NCBI RefSeq assembly: GCF_036924715.1
Contig: NZ_JAZHSB010000001.1
Coordinates: 4,703,001 to 4,767,000 of the forward strand
DNA length: 64,000 nucleotides
Reading direction: 5' to 3'
From: Bradyrhizobium sp. AZCC 1721
Lineage (GTDB): Bacteria > Pseudomonadota > Alphaproteobacteria > Rhizobiales > Xanthobacteraceae
Part shown: piece by piece, positions 25,931-34,692 of the stretch
Position numbering within the stretch: position 1 is the stretch's first letter
Layout: each line of letters starts with the position of its first letter
The notes under the pieces: model-generated
The model's database searches: none
What the model saw: only the letters and a program-made list of their open reading frames with translations
What the model was told of the DNA's origin: nothing
Position numbers and translations under genes: made by a program

Positions 25931-26689
25931 ATGACCTATTGCTGCGGAATTCTGGTGCGGGACGGTCTCGTCATGATCGCGGATACGCGCACCAATGCCG
26001 GCCTCGACAACGTCTCGACCTTCCGCAAACTCCATATTTTCTCAAAACCCGGCGAGCGCATCATGGCGGTCGCCAGCGCCGGCAATCTGGCGATCAGCCA
26101 GTCGGTGCTGTCGACGCTCACCGAGGGCATGGAAGATCCGCACACCGGCGAGCTCGAAACGCTGATCAACGCGCCGACCATGTTCCAGGCCGCGCAACGC
26201 ATCGGCCGCGCCATCCGCGCCGTGCACGCCACCGAAGGCGAGGCGCTGCGATCCGAAGACGTCTCCTTCGATGTCTCCTTCCTGTTCGGCGGCCAGATCA
26301 AGGGCTCGCGGATGCGGCTGTTCATGGTCTACACCGCCGGCAATTTCATCGAATGCACCACCGACACGCCTTACCTGCAGATCGGCGAGCACAAATACGG
26401 CAAGCCGGTGCTGGATCGCGCGATGCATTACGACGTCGAACTGTATGAGGCGCTGAAGACCGGCCTGATCTCGATGGATTCAACCATGCGCTCCAATCTC
26501 GGCGTCGGCTTGCCGATCGACGTGCTGGTGGTGCGCGCAGATGCTTGCGAGGCCGACCTCAACCACCGCATCGAGGCCGGCGAGCCATATTTCCACGACC
26601 TGCGTTCGCGCTGGTCGGCGGCCTTGCGGGCTGCACACCAGAATATTCCGAGACCACCCTACAAATCCGAAACAGAAACCAAGAACTGA
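25931..26689 (+). CDS. anbu: Anbu, proteasome beta-subunit-like N-terminal nucleophile hydrolase
   Basis: 252-residue homologue of the 20S proteasome beta subunit. The start at 25931, after GGGGAT, makes Thr2 the N-terminal residue once Met is removed, as expected for the catalytic Thr1. Asp18 in MIADTRTNAG and Lys33 in STFRKLHIF match the Asp17/Lys33 active-site partners of proteasomes. GVGLPIDVLVV near the end is also typical. Anbu assembles into rings or lock-washer helices and its natural substrate is unknown. It belongs with the ATP-grasp/alpha-E/transglutaminase genes upstream. An SDR gene follows 13 bp later. Confidence 0.92.
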   Translation: MTYCCGILVRDGLVMIADTRTNAGLDNVSTFRKLHIFSKPGERIMAVASAGNLAISQSVLSTLTEGMEDPHTGELETLINAPTMFQAAQRIGRAIRAVHATEGEALRSEDVSFDVSFLFGGQIKGSRMRLFMVYTAGNFIECTTDTPYLQIGEHKYGKPVLDRAMHYDVELYEALKTGLISMDSTMRSNLGVGLPIDVLVVRADACEADLNHRIEAGEPYFHDLRSRWSAALRAAHQNIPRPPYKSETETKN

Positions 26690-26702
26690 AGGCGAGGAAA
26701 CA

Positions 26703-27467
26703 ATGGCCGAAGCAACCAACAAGATCGCGCTCGTGACCGGTGCCGGCACCGGCGTCGGACGCGCGGCATCGCTGGCGCTGATGAATGCCGGCTTCACCGT
26801 GGTGCTCGCCGGGCGTCGCATGGAGATGCTGGAAGAAACCAAGAAGCTCGGCGACAATGTCGGCAAGAGCCTGTGCGTTTCTGCTGACATGACCAAGCCC
26901 GAGTCGATTGCGGCCCTGTTTCAAAAGGTCAAGGACACCTACGGCCGGCTCGATGTTCTCTTCAACAACGCCGGCATGGGCGCGCCGCCGGTCAATTTCG
27001 AGGATCTCAGCCTCGAGCAGTGGCAGGCGGTGGTGAACACCAACCTCACCGGCCCGTTCCTGTGCACCCAGCATGCCTTCCGCATCATGAAGGACCAGAC
27101 CCCGCGCGGCGGCCGCATCATCAATAACGGCTCGATCTCGGCGCACGCGCCGCGGCCCTTCTCTGCGGCCTATACGTCGACCAAGCACGCGATCACCGGC
27201 CTCACCAAGGCTTCCAACCTCGACGGCCGCATGTACGACATCGCAGTCGGCCAAGTCGACATCGGCAATGCCGCAACCCCAATGACCGACCGCATGGTCG
27301 CCGGCCCCGGTGTGATGCAGCCCGATGGCACGATGAAACACGAGCCGCGCATGGACGCGAAGGCGGTCGGCGATGCGGTGGCCTATATGGCGGGCCTGCC
27401 GCTAGATGCCAACGTGCTGTTCATGACCGTCATGGCGACCAAGATGCCGTTCGTGGGACGGGGCTGA
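26703..27467 (+). CDS. SDR family oxidoreductase
   Basis: 254-residue short-chain dehydrogenase. The cofactor loop is VTGAGTGVGRA (TGxxxGxG), NNAGMG stabilises the central sheet, and the catalytic Ser/Tyr/Lys are seen in NNGSISAHAPRPFSAAYTSTKH (Ser in GSIS, then YTSTK). The start at 26703 follows GAGGAAAC. It sits 13 bp after anbu and may be in its transcript, though SDRs are not a known core part of Anbu loci. The substrate is unknown. Confidence 0.9.
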   Translation: MAEATNKIALVTGAGTGVGRAASLALMNAGFTVVLAGRRMEMLEETKKLGDNVGKSLCVSADMTKPESIAALFQKVKDTYGRLDVLFNNAGMGAPPVNFEDLSLEQWQAVVNTNLTGPFLCTQHAFRIMKDQTPRGGRIINNGSISAHAPRPFSAAYTSTKHAITGLTKASNLDGRMYDIAVGQVDIGNAATPMTDRMVAGPGVMQPDGTMKHEPRMDAKAVGDAVAYMAGLPLDANVLFMTVMATKMPFVGRG

Positions 27468-27570
27468 CTTTCGTGCCCCGGGCGCGGCACACCGCGTCCG
27501 GGATACGAGTTGGGCTTTCACAAATCGACAAGGTTGGCATAATCGCTCCCCAGGGGTTTCGGGGGGATTC

Positions 27571-28821
27571 ATGCTGCAACTGCAATCGGCGTTTGGCGTG
27601 CTGGCGTTGCTGGCGATCGCATGGGCGTGCGGCGAGAACCGCCGCGCCGTGTCGCTCCGTCAGGTGGCGATCGGGCTGGCCGTCACCATCGTTACTGCGC
27701 TGGTGCTGCTCAAGCTGCCGCCGGTGGCAAAAGCCTTTGGCGCCATCAACGACGCCGTCGGCACGATCGCGGCGGCGACGCGCGCCGGCACTTCCTTCGT
27801 GTTCGGCTATCTCGGCGGCGGCGCGCTGCCGTTCGATCTCAAGGCGCCGGGCGCGGATTTCATCCTGGCATTTCAGGCGCTGCCGATCGTGCTGGTCATG
27901 AGCGTTCTGACCACGCTGCTGTTCTACTGGCGCGTACTGCCCCCGATCGTGCGCGGCATGGCGTGGCTGTTGGAGCGCACGCTCGGCGTCGGCGGCGCGG
28001 TCGGGCTATCGGCCGCGGCCAATATCTTTCTCGGCATGGTCGAGGCACCGCTGTTCATCCGCCCCTATTTGGCGCAACTCACGCGCAGCGAGTTGTTCCT
28101 GGTGATGACCGGCGGCATGGCCGGCATCGCCGGCACCGTGCTGGTGCTCTACGCCACATTCCTGGCACCGCTGATCCCGGACGCGGCGGCGCATTTTGTC
28201 ATTGCGTCCGTGTTGGGCGCGCCGGCCGCGATACTGATCAGCCTGATCATGGTGCCGGAGACTTCCGACAAGCGCACTGGCGGTTCGCTCAGTGATCCCG
28301 ACATGCATGCGTCCTCGACCATGGATGCAATCACCAAGGGCACTGCGGCCGGGCTCGAACTGCTGCTCAACATCGTCGCGATGCTCTTGGTGCTGGTGGC
28401 GCTGGTTTATCTCGTCAATGCGATCCTCGGGCTGTTGCCCGAGATCGGCGGCGCCAAAATTTCGCTGCAGCGGCTGCTGGGGCTCGTGATGGCTCCGGTG
28501 TGCTGGCTGATGGGCCTGCCCTGGCCGCAAGCCGTCACGGCCGGAAGCCTGATGGGCACCAAGACCGTGCTCAACGAGCTGATCGCCTATCTCGACCTCT
28601 CGAAACTCGGCACGGACGCGCTCGATCCGCGCTCGCGGCTGATCATGCTCTACGCGATGTGCGGCTTTGCCAACTTCGCCAGCCTCGGCATCATGATCGG
28701 CGGCCTCGGCACCATGGCACCGGATCGGCGCGAGGAGATCAATGCGCTGGGATTGAAGTCGATCGTGTCGGGTACGCTGGCGACGTGTTTGATGGGGGCA
28801 GTGGTGGGGGTGATGACCTAG
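27571..28821 (+). CDS. Concentrative nucleoside transporter (NupC/CNT family)
   Basis: 416-residue inner-membrane protein with a proton-coupled nucleoside-transporter layout. The N-terminal gate helices include FVFGYLGGGALPF, the core carries FLGMVEAPLFIRPYL (Gly-x-x-Glu-Ala-Pro) and AGSLMGTKTVLNELIAY, and MCGFANFASLGI contributes the second nucleoside-binding helix. These CNT signature blocks are all intact. It would import pyrimidine or purine nucleosides. It stands alone, 103 bp after the SDR gene, and ends next to a short hairpin repeat. Confidence 0.92.
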   Translation: MLQLQSAFGVLALLAIAWACGENRRAVSLRQVAIGLAVTIVTALVLLKLPPVAKAFGAINDAVGTIAAATRAGTSFVFGYLGGGALPFDLKAPGADFILAFQALPIVLVMSVLTTLLFYWRVLPPIVRGMAWLLERTLGVGGAVGLSAAANIFLGMVEAPLFIRPYLAQLTRSELFLVMTGGMAGIAGTVLVLYATFLAPLIPDAAAHFVIASVLGAPAAILISLIMVPETSDKRTGGSLSDPDMHASSTMDAITKGTAAGLELLLNIVAMLLVLVALVYLVNAILGLLPEIGGAKISLQRLLGLVMAPVCWLMGLPWPQAVTAGSLMGTKTVLNELIAYLDLSKLGTDALDPRSRLIMLYAMCGFANFASLGIMIGGLGTMAPDRREEINALGLKSIVSGTLATCLMGAVVGVMT

Positions 28822-28823
28822 CG

Positions 28824-28862
28824 GTCATTTCGGGGCGATGCGAAGCATCGCCCGGAATGACG
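28824..28862. repeat. Short hairpin repeat, 'tcatttcggggcgatgc'
   Basis: TCATTTCGGGGCGATGC and GCATCGCCCGGAATGA form a near-perfect stem around GAA. It lies between convergent genes and could act as a bidirectional terminator, although no T-tract follows. The same arm reappears at 63961-63989. Confidence 0.7.
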
Positions 28863-28872
28863 ACCGCGAGAG

Positions 28873-29418
28873 TCAACTCGCTAATTCCACCGTCTTGAAC
28901 TCCGCCGGTAGGATCACCTCCAGCAACTCGACATCATCGGAATAATCCATGATCAGATGCTTGATGCGCGGCGGCTGGGTCCAGGCGCTGCCTTCCTTCA
29001 TCAGCGTCTCGCCCTGCCCTTCCATATAGGTCTTCACCCAGCCCTTGAGCACATAGACCATCTGGAACTCGACGTCGTGGTAATGCAGTTTTGAAACTTC
29101 CGCCGGGTTGCACGGGCCGACCAAGCGGATGACATGCGCCTGCGCCAGGCCGTGGGTCGCGTCGGCAATCCCGAGGTCGCGGTACTTTGCATAAGTGCGC
29201 AGGCCGTCGGCCTTGAAATCTTCTTCGCGGTGATGGCTGATGGCGATGCGCTGCTTCGGCCGGGCTTTGGTCGTCGTCTTTTTCGCAGCGGAAATGCGTC
29301 CCTTGGACTTGATGGTCTTGCGCGCGGAGGACCTGGCAGCGCCTTTGTACCCCGCCCATTTCTTCCTGACGGCGGTTTTGGCTGCGGCTCTTGAAGTCGC
29401 CTTCTTCGGCTTGGACAT
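28873..29418 (-). CDS. Cupin domain protein with Lys/Ala-rich N-terminal tail
   Basis: 181-residue protein in two parts. Residues 1 to about 56 are almost entirely Lys, Arg, Ala, Ser and Thr (KKATSRAAAKTAVRKK; ISAAKKTTTKARPK), like a histone H1 tail. Residues from about 85 form a cupin barrel with HYHDVEFQMVYVLKGW and TQPPRIKHLIMDYSDD, holding possible metal-binding His/Glu. The start at 29418 has GAGGGAGG upstream. The function is unknown; the basic tail suggests nucleic-acid binding or a disordered anchor. Confidence 0.82.
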   Translation of the reverse strand: MSKPKKATSRAAAKTAVRKKWAGYKGAARSSARKTIKSKGRISAAKKTTTKARPKQRIAISHHREEDFKADGLRTYAKYRDLGIADATHGLAQAHVIRLVGPCNPAEVSKLHYHDVEFQMVYVLKGWVKTYMEGQGETLMKEGSAWTQPPRIKHLIMDYSDDVELLEVILPAEFKTVELAS

Positions 29419-29470
29419 TGCCTACCTCCCTCATTCGTTTGATGTCGGAGGCTAACACAAAACCTTTTTG

Positions 29471-29557
29471 TAGGGTGGGCAAAGCGCAAGCGTGCCCACC
29501 GTAGCGGGCGGAGTCAGATGGTGGGCACGGCGCAAGCGCACCTTTGCCCACCCTACG
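29471..29557. repeat. Inverted repeat, 'tagggtgggcaaagcgcaagcg' type
   Basis: TAGGGTGGGCAAAGCGCAAGCG and CGCAAGCGCACCTTTGCCCACCCTA are imperfect inverted arms enclosing a second inner pair (gtgcccacc / ggtgggcac). It lies between the cupin and usg genes. Confidence 0.8.
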
Positions 29558-29572
29558 GCGCCGACCACAAAA

Positions 29573-29860
29573 TCAATGCAGCCTGAATACCCCGTCGACT
29601 GCACGCAGCTCAGCCGGCTTGATCAGCCTGGAATGCGCCACCGTCACGGAATACAGCGGGCCATCAAGCTTTTCCTGCCAGAACGCGAGGAAGTCCTTCA
29701 GCGCCGGGAATTTCGGAAACAGATCGTAGTTCTGCCAGACATAGGTCTGCAGCAATGAAGGATGATCCGGCATCCGATACAGAATTTGCGCCGTCGTCAG
29801 CCCGTAACCCAGCACCTGCTTCCGGAAGTCGTCGGAAGCAACTCCAACCCGCGAGACCAT
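29573..29860 (-). CDS. usg: Usg family protein
   Basis: 95-residue small protein of the Usg family, known mainly from alphaproteobacteria and often found near tryptophan genes. YGLTTAQILYRMPDHPSLLQ and FPALKDFLAFWQEKLDGPLY with AHSRLIKPAE match its core. I start at 29860 (MVSRVGVASDDF), since the family begins shortly before the YGLTTA block; the frame is open further upstream. The function is not known. It is divergent from groES across a 381-bp regulatory region. Confidence 0.85.
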   Translation of the reverse strand: MVSRVGVASDDFRKQVLGYGLTTAQILYRMPDHPSLLQTYVWQNYDLFPKFPALKDFLAFWQEKLDGPLYSVTVAHSRLIKPAELRAVDGVFRLH

Positions 29861-30009
29861 GCCAAACCTCCATTGCTGGAAGCGCATTTCACGTGGTGGC
29901 CACACACCGAGCCACGCCGGCGGAGATGCGCTCACATGAGAGAAATGTGACGCACGATACCAACCCATCACAAGCCTAAATGTTTAATGAATTGTTGAAA
30001 ATTCACGCG

Positions 30010-30036
30010 TTAGCAGCAGCTTACCGCACGTGCTAA
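30010..30036. promoter_or_regulatory. CIRCE-like element 1 (divergent usg-groES region)
   Basis: TTAGCAGCA - 9 bases - ACGTGCTAA. The outer six bases of each arm match the HrcA operator consensus (TTAGCACTC-N9-GAGTGCTAA) and the 9-9-9 geometry is exact, but the inner three bases differ. It is the most distal of three, about 205 bp before groES. Confidence 0.5.
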
Positions 30037-30083
30037 TACGGGTCCGGAGGCTTCCGCCGCCGCGTTAATCATGCCGAACAAAA

Positions 30084-30110
30084 TTGGCAGACGACATATT
30101 TGAGTGCCAA
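30084..30110. promoter_or_regulatory. CIRCE-like element 2
   Basis: TTGGCAGAC - 9 bases - GAGTGCCAA, exact 9-9-9 geometry. The right arm differs from consensus at one position. Flanking AAAA / TTTT extend the palindrome by several pairs. It lies just upstream of the predicted heat-shock promoter. Confidence 0.7.
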
Positions 30111-30127
30111 TTTTTCTGCTAGAAGCC

Positions 30128-30156
30128 CTTGTCCCCCGAAGAATACTGGCCTAAAT
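30128..30156 (+). promoter_or_regulatory. groES: Candidate sigma-32 (RpoH) promoter for groESL
   Basis: CTTG at 30128-30131, an 18-base spacer, then CCTAAAT at 30150-30156. This resembles the alphaproteobacterial RpoH pattern (CTTG-N17/18-CYTATNT) with one mismatch. Transcription would start just before the third CIRCE element. Confidence 0.5.
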
Positions 30157-30170
30157 CAGCCGCAGCCGGG

Positions 30171-30197
30171 TTGGCACTCGCTGGCCCGGACTGCCAA
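30171..30197. promoter_or_regulatory. CIRCE element 3 (HrcA operator of groESL)
   Basis: TTGGCACTC - GCTGGCCCG - GACTGCCAA. Left arm 8/9 and right arm 7/9 match to the CIRCE consensus with exact 9-9-9 spacing. Its position in the groESL leader, 45 bp before the groES start, is the classical one for HrcA repression. Confidence 0.85.
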
Positions 30198-30241
30198 AAT
30201 TCCAGAATTCTACAACATTCCCAGACGTTTAGGAGGACTGC

Positions 30242-30556
30242 ATGAACTTCCGTCCGCTTCACGACCGCGTCGTGGTCAAACGCATCGACGCCGAAGAGAA
30301 GACCGCTGGCGGCATCATCATTCCGGACAGTGCCAAGGAAAAGCCCTCCCAGGGCGAAGTCATTGCCGTCGGCCCGGGTGGCCGTGACGAAGCCGGCAAG
30401 CTGATCCCGATCGACCTCAAGGTCGGCGACCGCGTGCTGTTCGGCAAGTGGTCGGGCACCGAGGTCAAGATCGACGGCCAGGAACTCCTGATCATGAAGG
30501 AGTCCGACATCATGGGCGTGCTCGACGCCACCTCGGCCAAGAAGAAGGCCGCCTAA
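30242..30556 (+). CDS. groES: Co-chaperonin GroES
   Basis: 104-residue heptameric lid of the GroEL folding chamber. MNFRPLHDRVVVKRIDAEEKT opens it, the mobile loop that contacts GroEL is KTAGGIIIPDSAKEKP, and YGKWSGTEVK-like and GVLDA segments close it, at normal length. TTAGGAGG stands a few bases before the ATG. Regulation is by the CIRCE elements and the predicted RpoH promoter upstream. groEL follows after 90 bp that contain a hairpin. Confidence 0.98.
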   Translation: MNFRPLHDRVVVKRIDAEEKTAGGIIIPDSAKEKPSQGEVIAVGPGGRDEAGKLIPIDLKVGDRVLFGKWSGTEVKIDGQELLIMKESDIMGVLDATSAKKKAA

Positions 30557-30572
30557 GACATCGCCTGCCACG

Positions 30573-30617
30573 CTCACCCTGAGGAGCGCCCGCAAGGCGC
30601 CTCCCCGACAGGGTGAG
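30573..30617 (+). repeat. Hairpin between groES and groEL
   Basis: CTCACCCTG and CAGGGTGAG form the outer 9-bp stem; GGAGCGC / GCGCCTCC pair inside. It belongs to the 'tcaccctgaggagc' repeat type also seen in part at 16963. In this place it could affect mRNA stability or the groES:groEL ratio. Confidence 0.7.
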
Positions 30618-30646
30618 AAACAAAGACTAACTCAGGGAAACCAAAT

Positions 30647-32290
<1,644 letters not shown>

Positions 32291-32350
32291 GCGACGAAGT
32301 CGTCCCGGACGCGGTGCACCGCAGAGCCGGGATCTCGCTCCACAAATGCA

Positions 32351-32378
32351 AAACCCCGGCAGAAATGCCGGGGTTTTT
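32351..32378 (+). terminator. Rho-independent terminator of groESL
   Basis: AAACCCCGGCA - GAAA - TGCCGGGGTTT, an 11-bp stem with a GNRA-like tetraloop and a following T-run, 60 bp after the groEL stop. Confidence 0.92.
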
Positions 32379-32661
32379 CGTTTGCGCGGATCCGGACCGC
32401 AACGGCGCGGTGTTTCTGCAACGTCACGCTGAAGCAAAACCTTCCCGCGGCTTAAGATATCCCGGTTATGCACAGTGCGGGTAAAATATACCAGCGTATG
32501 CGTTGACAATTTCAAAAAAACTTATTGCGAGAGTCGCAAACCGAACCGACAGTCCCGATACTCCTGGGCAAAGTAAAGTCGAGGGCTGGGCAAAATCCTC
32601 ATCCACAATCTGATCGAACGCGGAGCGCGAGCTCTCGTGACGAAAGCGAACGTCGCGAGGA
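32379..32661. other. AT-richer spacer before the phasin gene
   Basis: This stretch after the groESL terminator holds no gene that I can support. It contains a relatively AT-rich block (about 32475-32525) with TTGACA at 32503, but no convincing -10 element at the right distance. Presumably it carries the phasin promoter. Confidence 0.4.
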
Positions 32662-33159
32662 ATGCTTTCGCTTGGGAAAGGTGATGTCGCCGTGAGTGAA
32701 AGTGAAATGAAAGTCACCGTGAACGGAACGAATATTCTCGGAATGCCGTGGTTGGACTTCTCCAAGATCGCCGCGCCTGGCGTGGTTAGCGAGCTTACCG
32801 AGCAGGGCTTCGCCCGCGCACGTGAAGGCTGCGAGAAAATCAAGGCCGCGTCAGAGGAAATGACGGAAGCGCTACGCGAGAGCTATTCGAGCAATGCGAG
32901 GGGCGCGACCGATTACGGGCTCAAGCTGTTCGAAATCTCAAACGCCAATGCCGCCTCCACGCTTGAATACTTCGTCCGTCTGTTCGGCAGCAAGTCAGCC
33001 ACTGATGTTCTTAGCGTATCCGCGGCGCAAGCGCGCAAGGCGTTCGACACCGCTTCTGACCAGAACAGGGAATTGTGGGTGCTTGCCCAGAAGCTTGCGA
33101 CGGAAACGGGTGAGCCGATCAGGAAGCACTTCACCAAGGTTCTCCACCAGGCCGGCTAA
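32662..33159 (+). CDS. Phasin family protein
   Basis: About 165-residue, mostly helical phasin. Phasins coat polyhydroxyalkanoate granules and control their number and size. The core from about residue 50 (ELTEQGFARAREGCEKIKAA) through AQARKAFDTASDQNRELWVLAQKLATE shows the amphipathic pattern of the family. An alternative start is the GTG at 32692, which has GGGAAAGG 10 bases upstream and would drop ten residues. No granule-synthesis genes adjoin it. Confidence 0.85.
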   Translation: MLSLGKGDVAVSESEMKVTVNGTNILGMPWLDFSKIAAPGVVSELTEQGFARAREGCEKIKAASEEMTEALRESYSSNARGATDYGLKLFEISNANAASTLEYFVRLFGSKSATDVLSVSAAQARKAFDTASDQNRELWVLAQKLATETGEPIRKHFTKVLHQAG

Positions 33160-33204
33160 AAGACCGGCGTCCAATTCACATCCGAGACTACACCAAGGAG
33201 AGAT

Positions 33205-33330
33205 CCGGCCGGTTGGAACACGTCCAAGCGATGAGCATACGGCCCACTACCCGATGCTCGATCAGGCGCGGTGCGCGATGCCCCCCAAGTAACCCGCACC
33301 GACAAGTGACGCACTCCAACCGGCCGGTGC
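33205..33330 (+). repeat. 13-bp inverted repeat with T-tract, possible leader or attenuator structure
   Basis: CCGGCCGGTTGGA (33205-33217) is exactly complementary to TCCAACCGGCCGG (33315-33327), with 97 bases between. The right arm also takes part in a smaller hairpin GCACCG (33296-33301) / CGGTGC (33325-33330), directly followed by TTTTT. The two pairings exclude each other. It lies between the phasin gene and the 70-residue zinc-ribbon-like gene. Confidence 0.5.
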
Positions 33331-33367
33331 TTTTTCAAACAAAGAAACCAATCTCTAGGAGGGCGAT

Positions 33368-33580
33368 ATGGGAATGGTCATGGTCAAATGTCCGCGGACC
33401 GGACATGCGATTCCCACCGGCATCAAGACTGATCGCGAGAGCTTTAGCCGCAGCGCAGTGTTTTTCTCACGGACCCGTTGCGTGATCTGCCACGCCGATC
33501 ACGCCTGGTTTGCCCGTGAAGCCTGGGTCGACGAGCCGAGCATCCGTGTGCGGAATCGCAGCGCCGGCTCCCCGGCGTAA
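33368..33580 (+). CDS. Small zinc-ribbon-like protein
   Basis: 70-residue protein. VKCPRTGHAIPTGI near the start and RCVICHADHAW in the middle give one Cys plus a CxxC and nearby His residues, which could form a zinc site. The CPxTG...IxTGI pattern is common in small uncharacterised proteins of rhizobia. GGAGGG lies before the ATG. It is followed by another small gene. Confidence 0.7.
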   Translation: MGMVMVKCPRTGHAIPTGIKTDRESFSRSAVFFSRTRCVICHADHAWFAREAWVDEPSIRVRNRSAGSPA

Positions 33581-33622
33581 GCATCGAGGCAGATCAAGTG
33601 ATGATCGCGATGGAGGGGCGCC

Positions 33623-33820
33623 ATGCCGCGCATGCAAATCTCAACCGACACATCTACCTGGCTGCTGCAGGCAAAGGAATTTCTTGACGAGGCACGACGG
33701 CTGAAGCCGGGCCCTGAGCGCGATGAGCTGCGCCAGACAGCGAAGGTGCTGCGCGAGATTGCGAAGCTCGAGGCGACATCCGAGTCAGCGCTCGAACGTG
33801 ATCGGCGGCAGAGAACCTGA
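33623..33820 (+). CDS. Small hypothetical helical protein
   Basis: 65-residue, charged and probably all-helical protein (WLLQAKEFLDEARRLKPGPE; LRQTAKVLREIAKLEA). GGAGGGG precedes the ATG at good spacing. It has no signal peptide and no recognised domain. It lies 42 bp after the zinc-ribbon-like gene, probably in the same transcript. Confidence 0.6.
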   Translation: MPRMQISTDTSTWLLQAKEFLDEARRLKPGPERDELRQTAKVLREIAKLEATSESALERDRRQRT

Positions 33821-33912
33821 TCTGGCGGAGAAAATCCGCCCTTCGATGTGCGTTCCGGAATGCCGCAGCAGCAAGTCGCGACGCGGAAGGTCGAGCGGTC
33901 GCGGAAACGCGC

Positions 33913-34692
33913 TCAGATGGCTTCGCGCGATTTAATTCCCGGAATCCGCCGATCGTCGGGCAGAACCGCCGCGCGAGATCGGGCCGAATGGAGCGCGAAC
34001 ATCTCCTCGACTCCGAGATGCATGACGTTGTGGCATTCGCACGCGACCGTCGCGAGCCGCGCCGGATCGATCTCGATCAGGCCTCGTCGATCGGACTTGA
34101 TCGCTCCGCACGCGCGCAACTTGCGCATCAGGAGCGTCACAGTCGTGCGTCGCACACCGACTATTTGTGATAGCGCCTGCTGGGTGAGCGGGAGCACATC
34201 ATGGTCGACGCGGTCGCGAAGCTGGAGCAACCAGCGAGCCATGCGCGCCTCGACCGGGTGAAGCGCATTGCAGGCTGAACCGAGTTGAAGCTGCATCAGC
34301 ATAGCCCTGACGTGAATCTGGACCGCGTGCCGGATCGCGGGGCTCCGGTTGAACGCGGCGTGAAATCGCGATGCGGGGATCCGAAAGGCGGTGCCCGCCG
34401 CACGAACGATCGCCGTCATATCTGAAGGTGACGGCCCGAGCACCGAAAGCATGCCTACTGCCCCCTCACGCCCGACTGCGGCGGAGGCGACCGTGTGTCC
34501 GTCCGCCATGTCGATCATCAGCGAGATGGCGCCGCTATGAGGGAAGTAGACGTACTCGATTGCGTCACCCGCTCGCGAAAGGACCGCGTCCTGATTGAGC
34601 GCGATCGTCTCAAGCTCGGGCTCCAGCAGATCGAAGTCCGATGCCGGCAATGCTGCAAGAAGGCGATTTCCCATTCCTCGGCGAGACGTCAC
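33913..34692 (-). CDS. Crp/Fnr family transcriptional regulator
   Basis: 259-residue regulator with an N-terminal cyclic-nucleotide-binding-like beta barrel (VYFPHSGAISLMIDM; VGREGAVGML) and a C-terminal winged helix (LTQQALSQIVGVRRTTVTLL). The phosphate-binding cassette of true cAMP receptors is not clearly conserved, and no Cys cluster of FNR type is seen, so the signal is unknown. Members of this subgroup are abundant in Bradyrhizobium. It converges on the two small genes. Confidence 0.85.
   Translation of the reverse strand: MTSRRGMGNRLLAALPASDFDLLEPELETIALNQDAVLSRAGDAIEYVYFPHSGAISLMIDMADGHTVASAAVGREGAVGMLSVLGPSPSDMTAIVRAAGTAFRIPASRFHAAFNRSPAIRHAVQIHVRAMLMQLQLGSACNALHPVEARMARWLLQLRDRVDHDVLPLTQQALSQIVGVRRTTVTLLMRKLRACGAIKSDRRGLIEIDPARLATVACECHNVMHLGVEEMFALHSARSRAAVLPDDRRIPGIKSREAI

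Noticed and set aside
30198..30241. ROSE-type RNA thermometer in the groES leader
   Set aside because: The short leader after the CIRCE element has no clear anti-Shine-Dalgarno hairpin of the ROSE type; CIRCE plus RpoH control explains the region.
32503..32530. Sigma-70 promoter starting at TTGACA before the phasin gene
   Set aside because: The -35 box is perfect, but no acceptable -10 hexamer lies 16-18 bases downstream.
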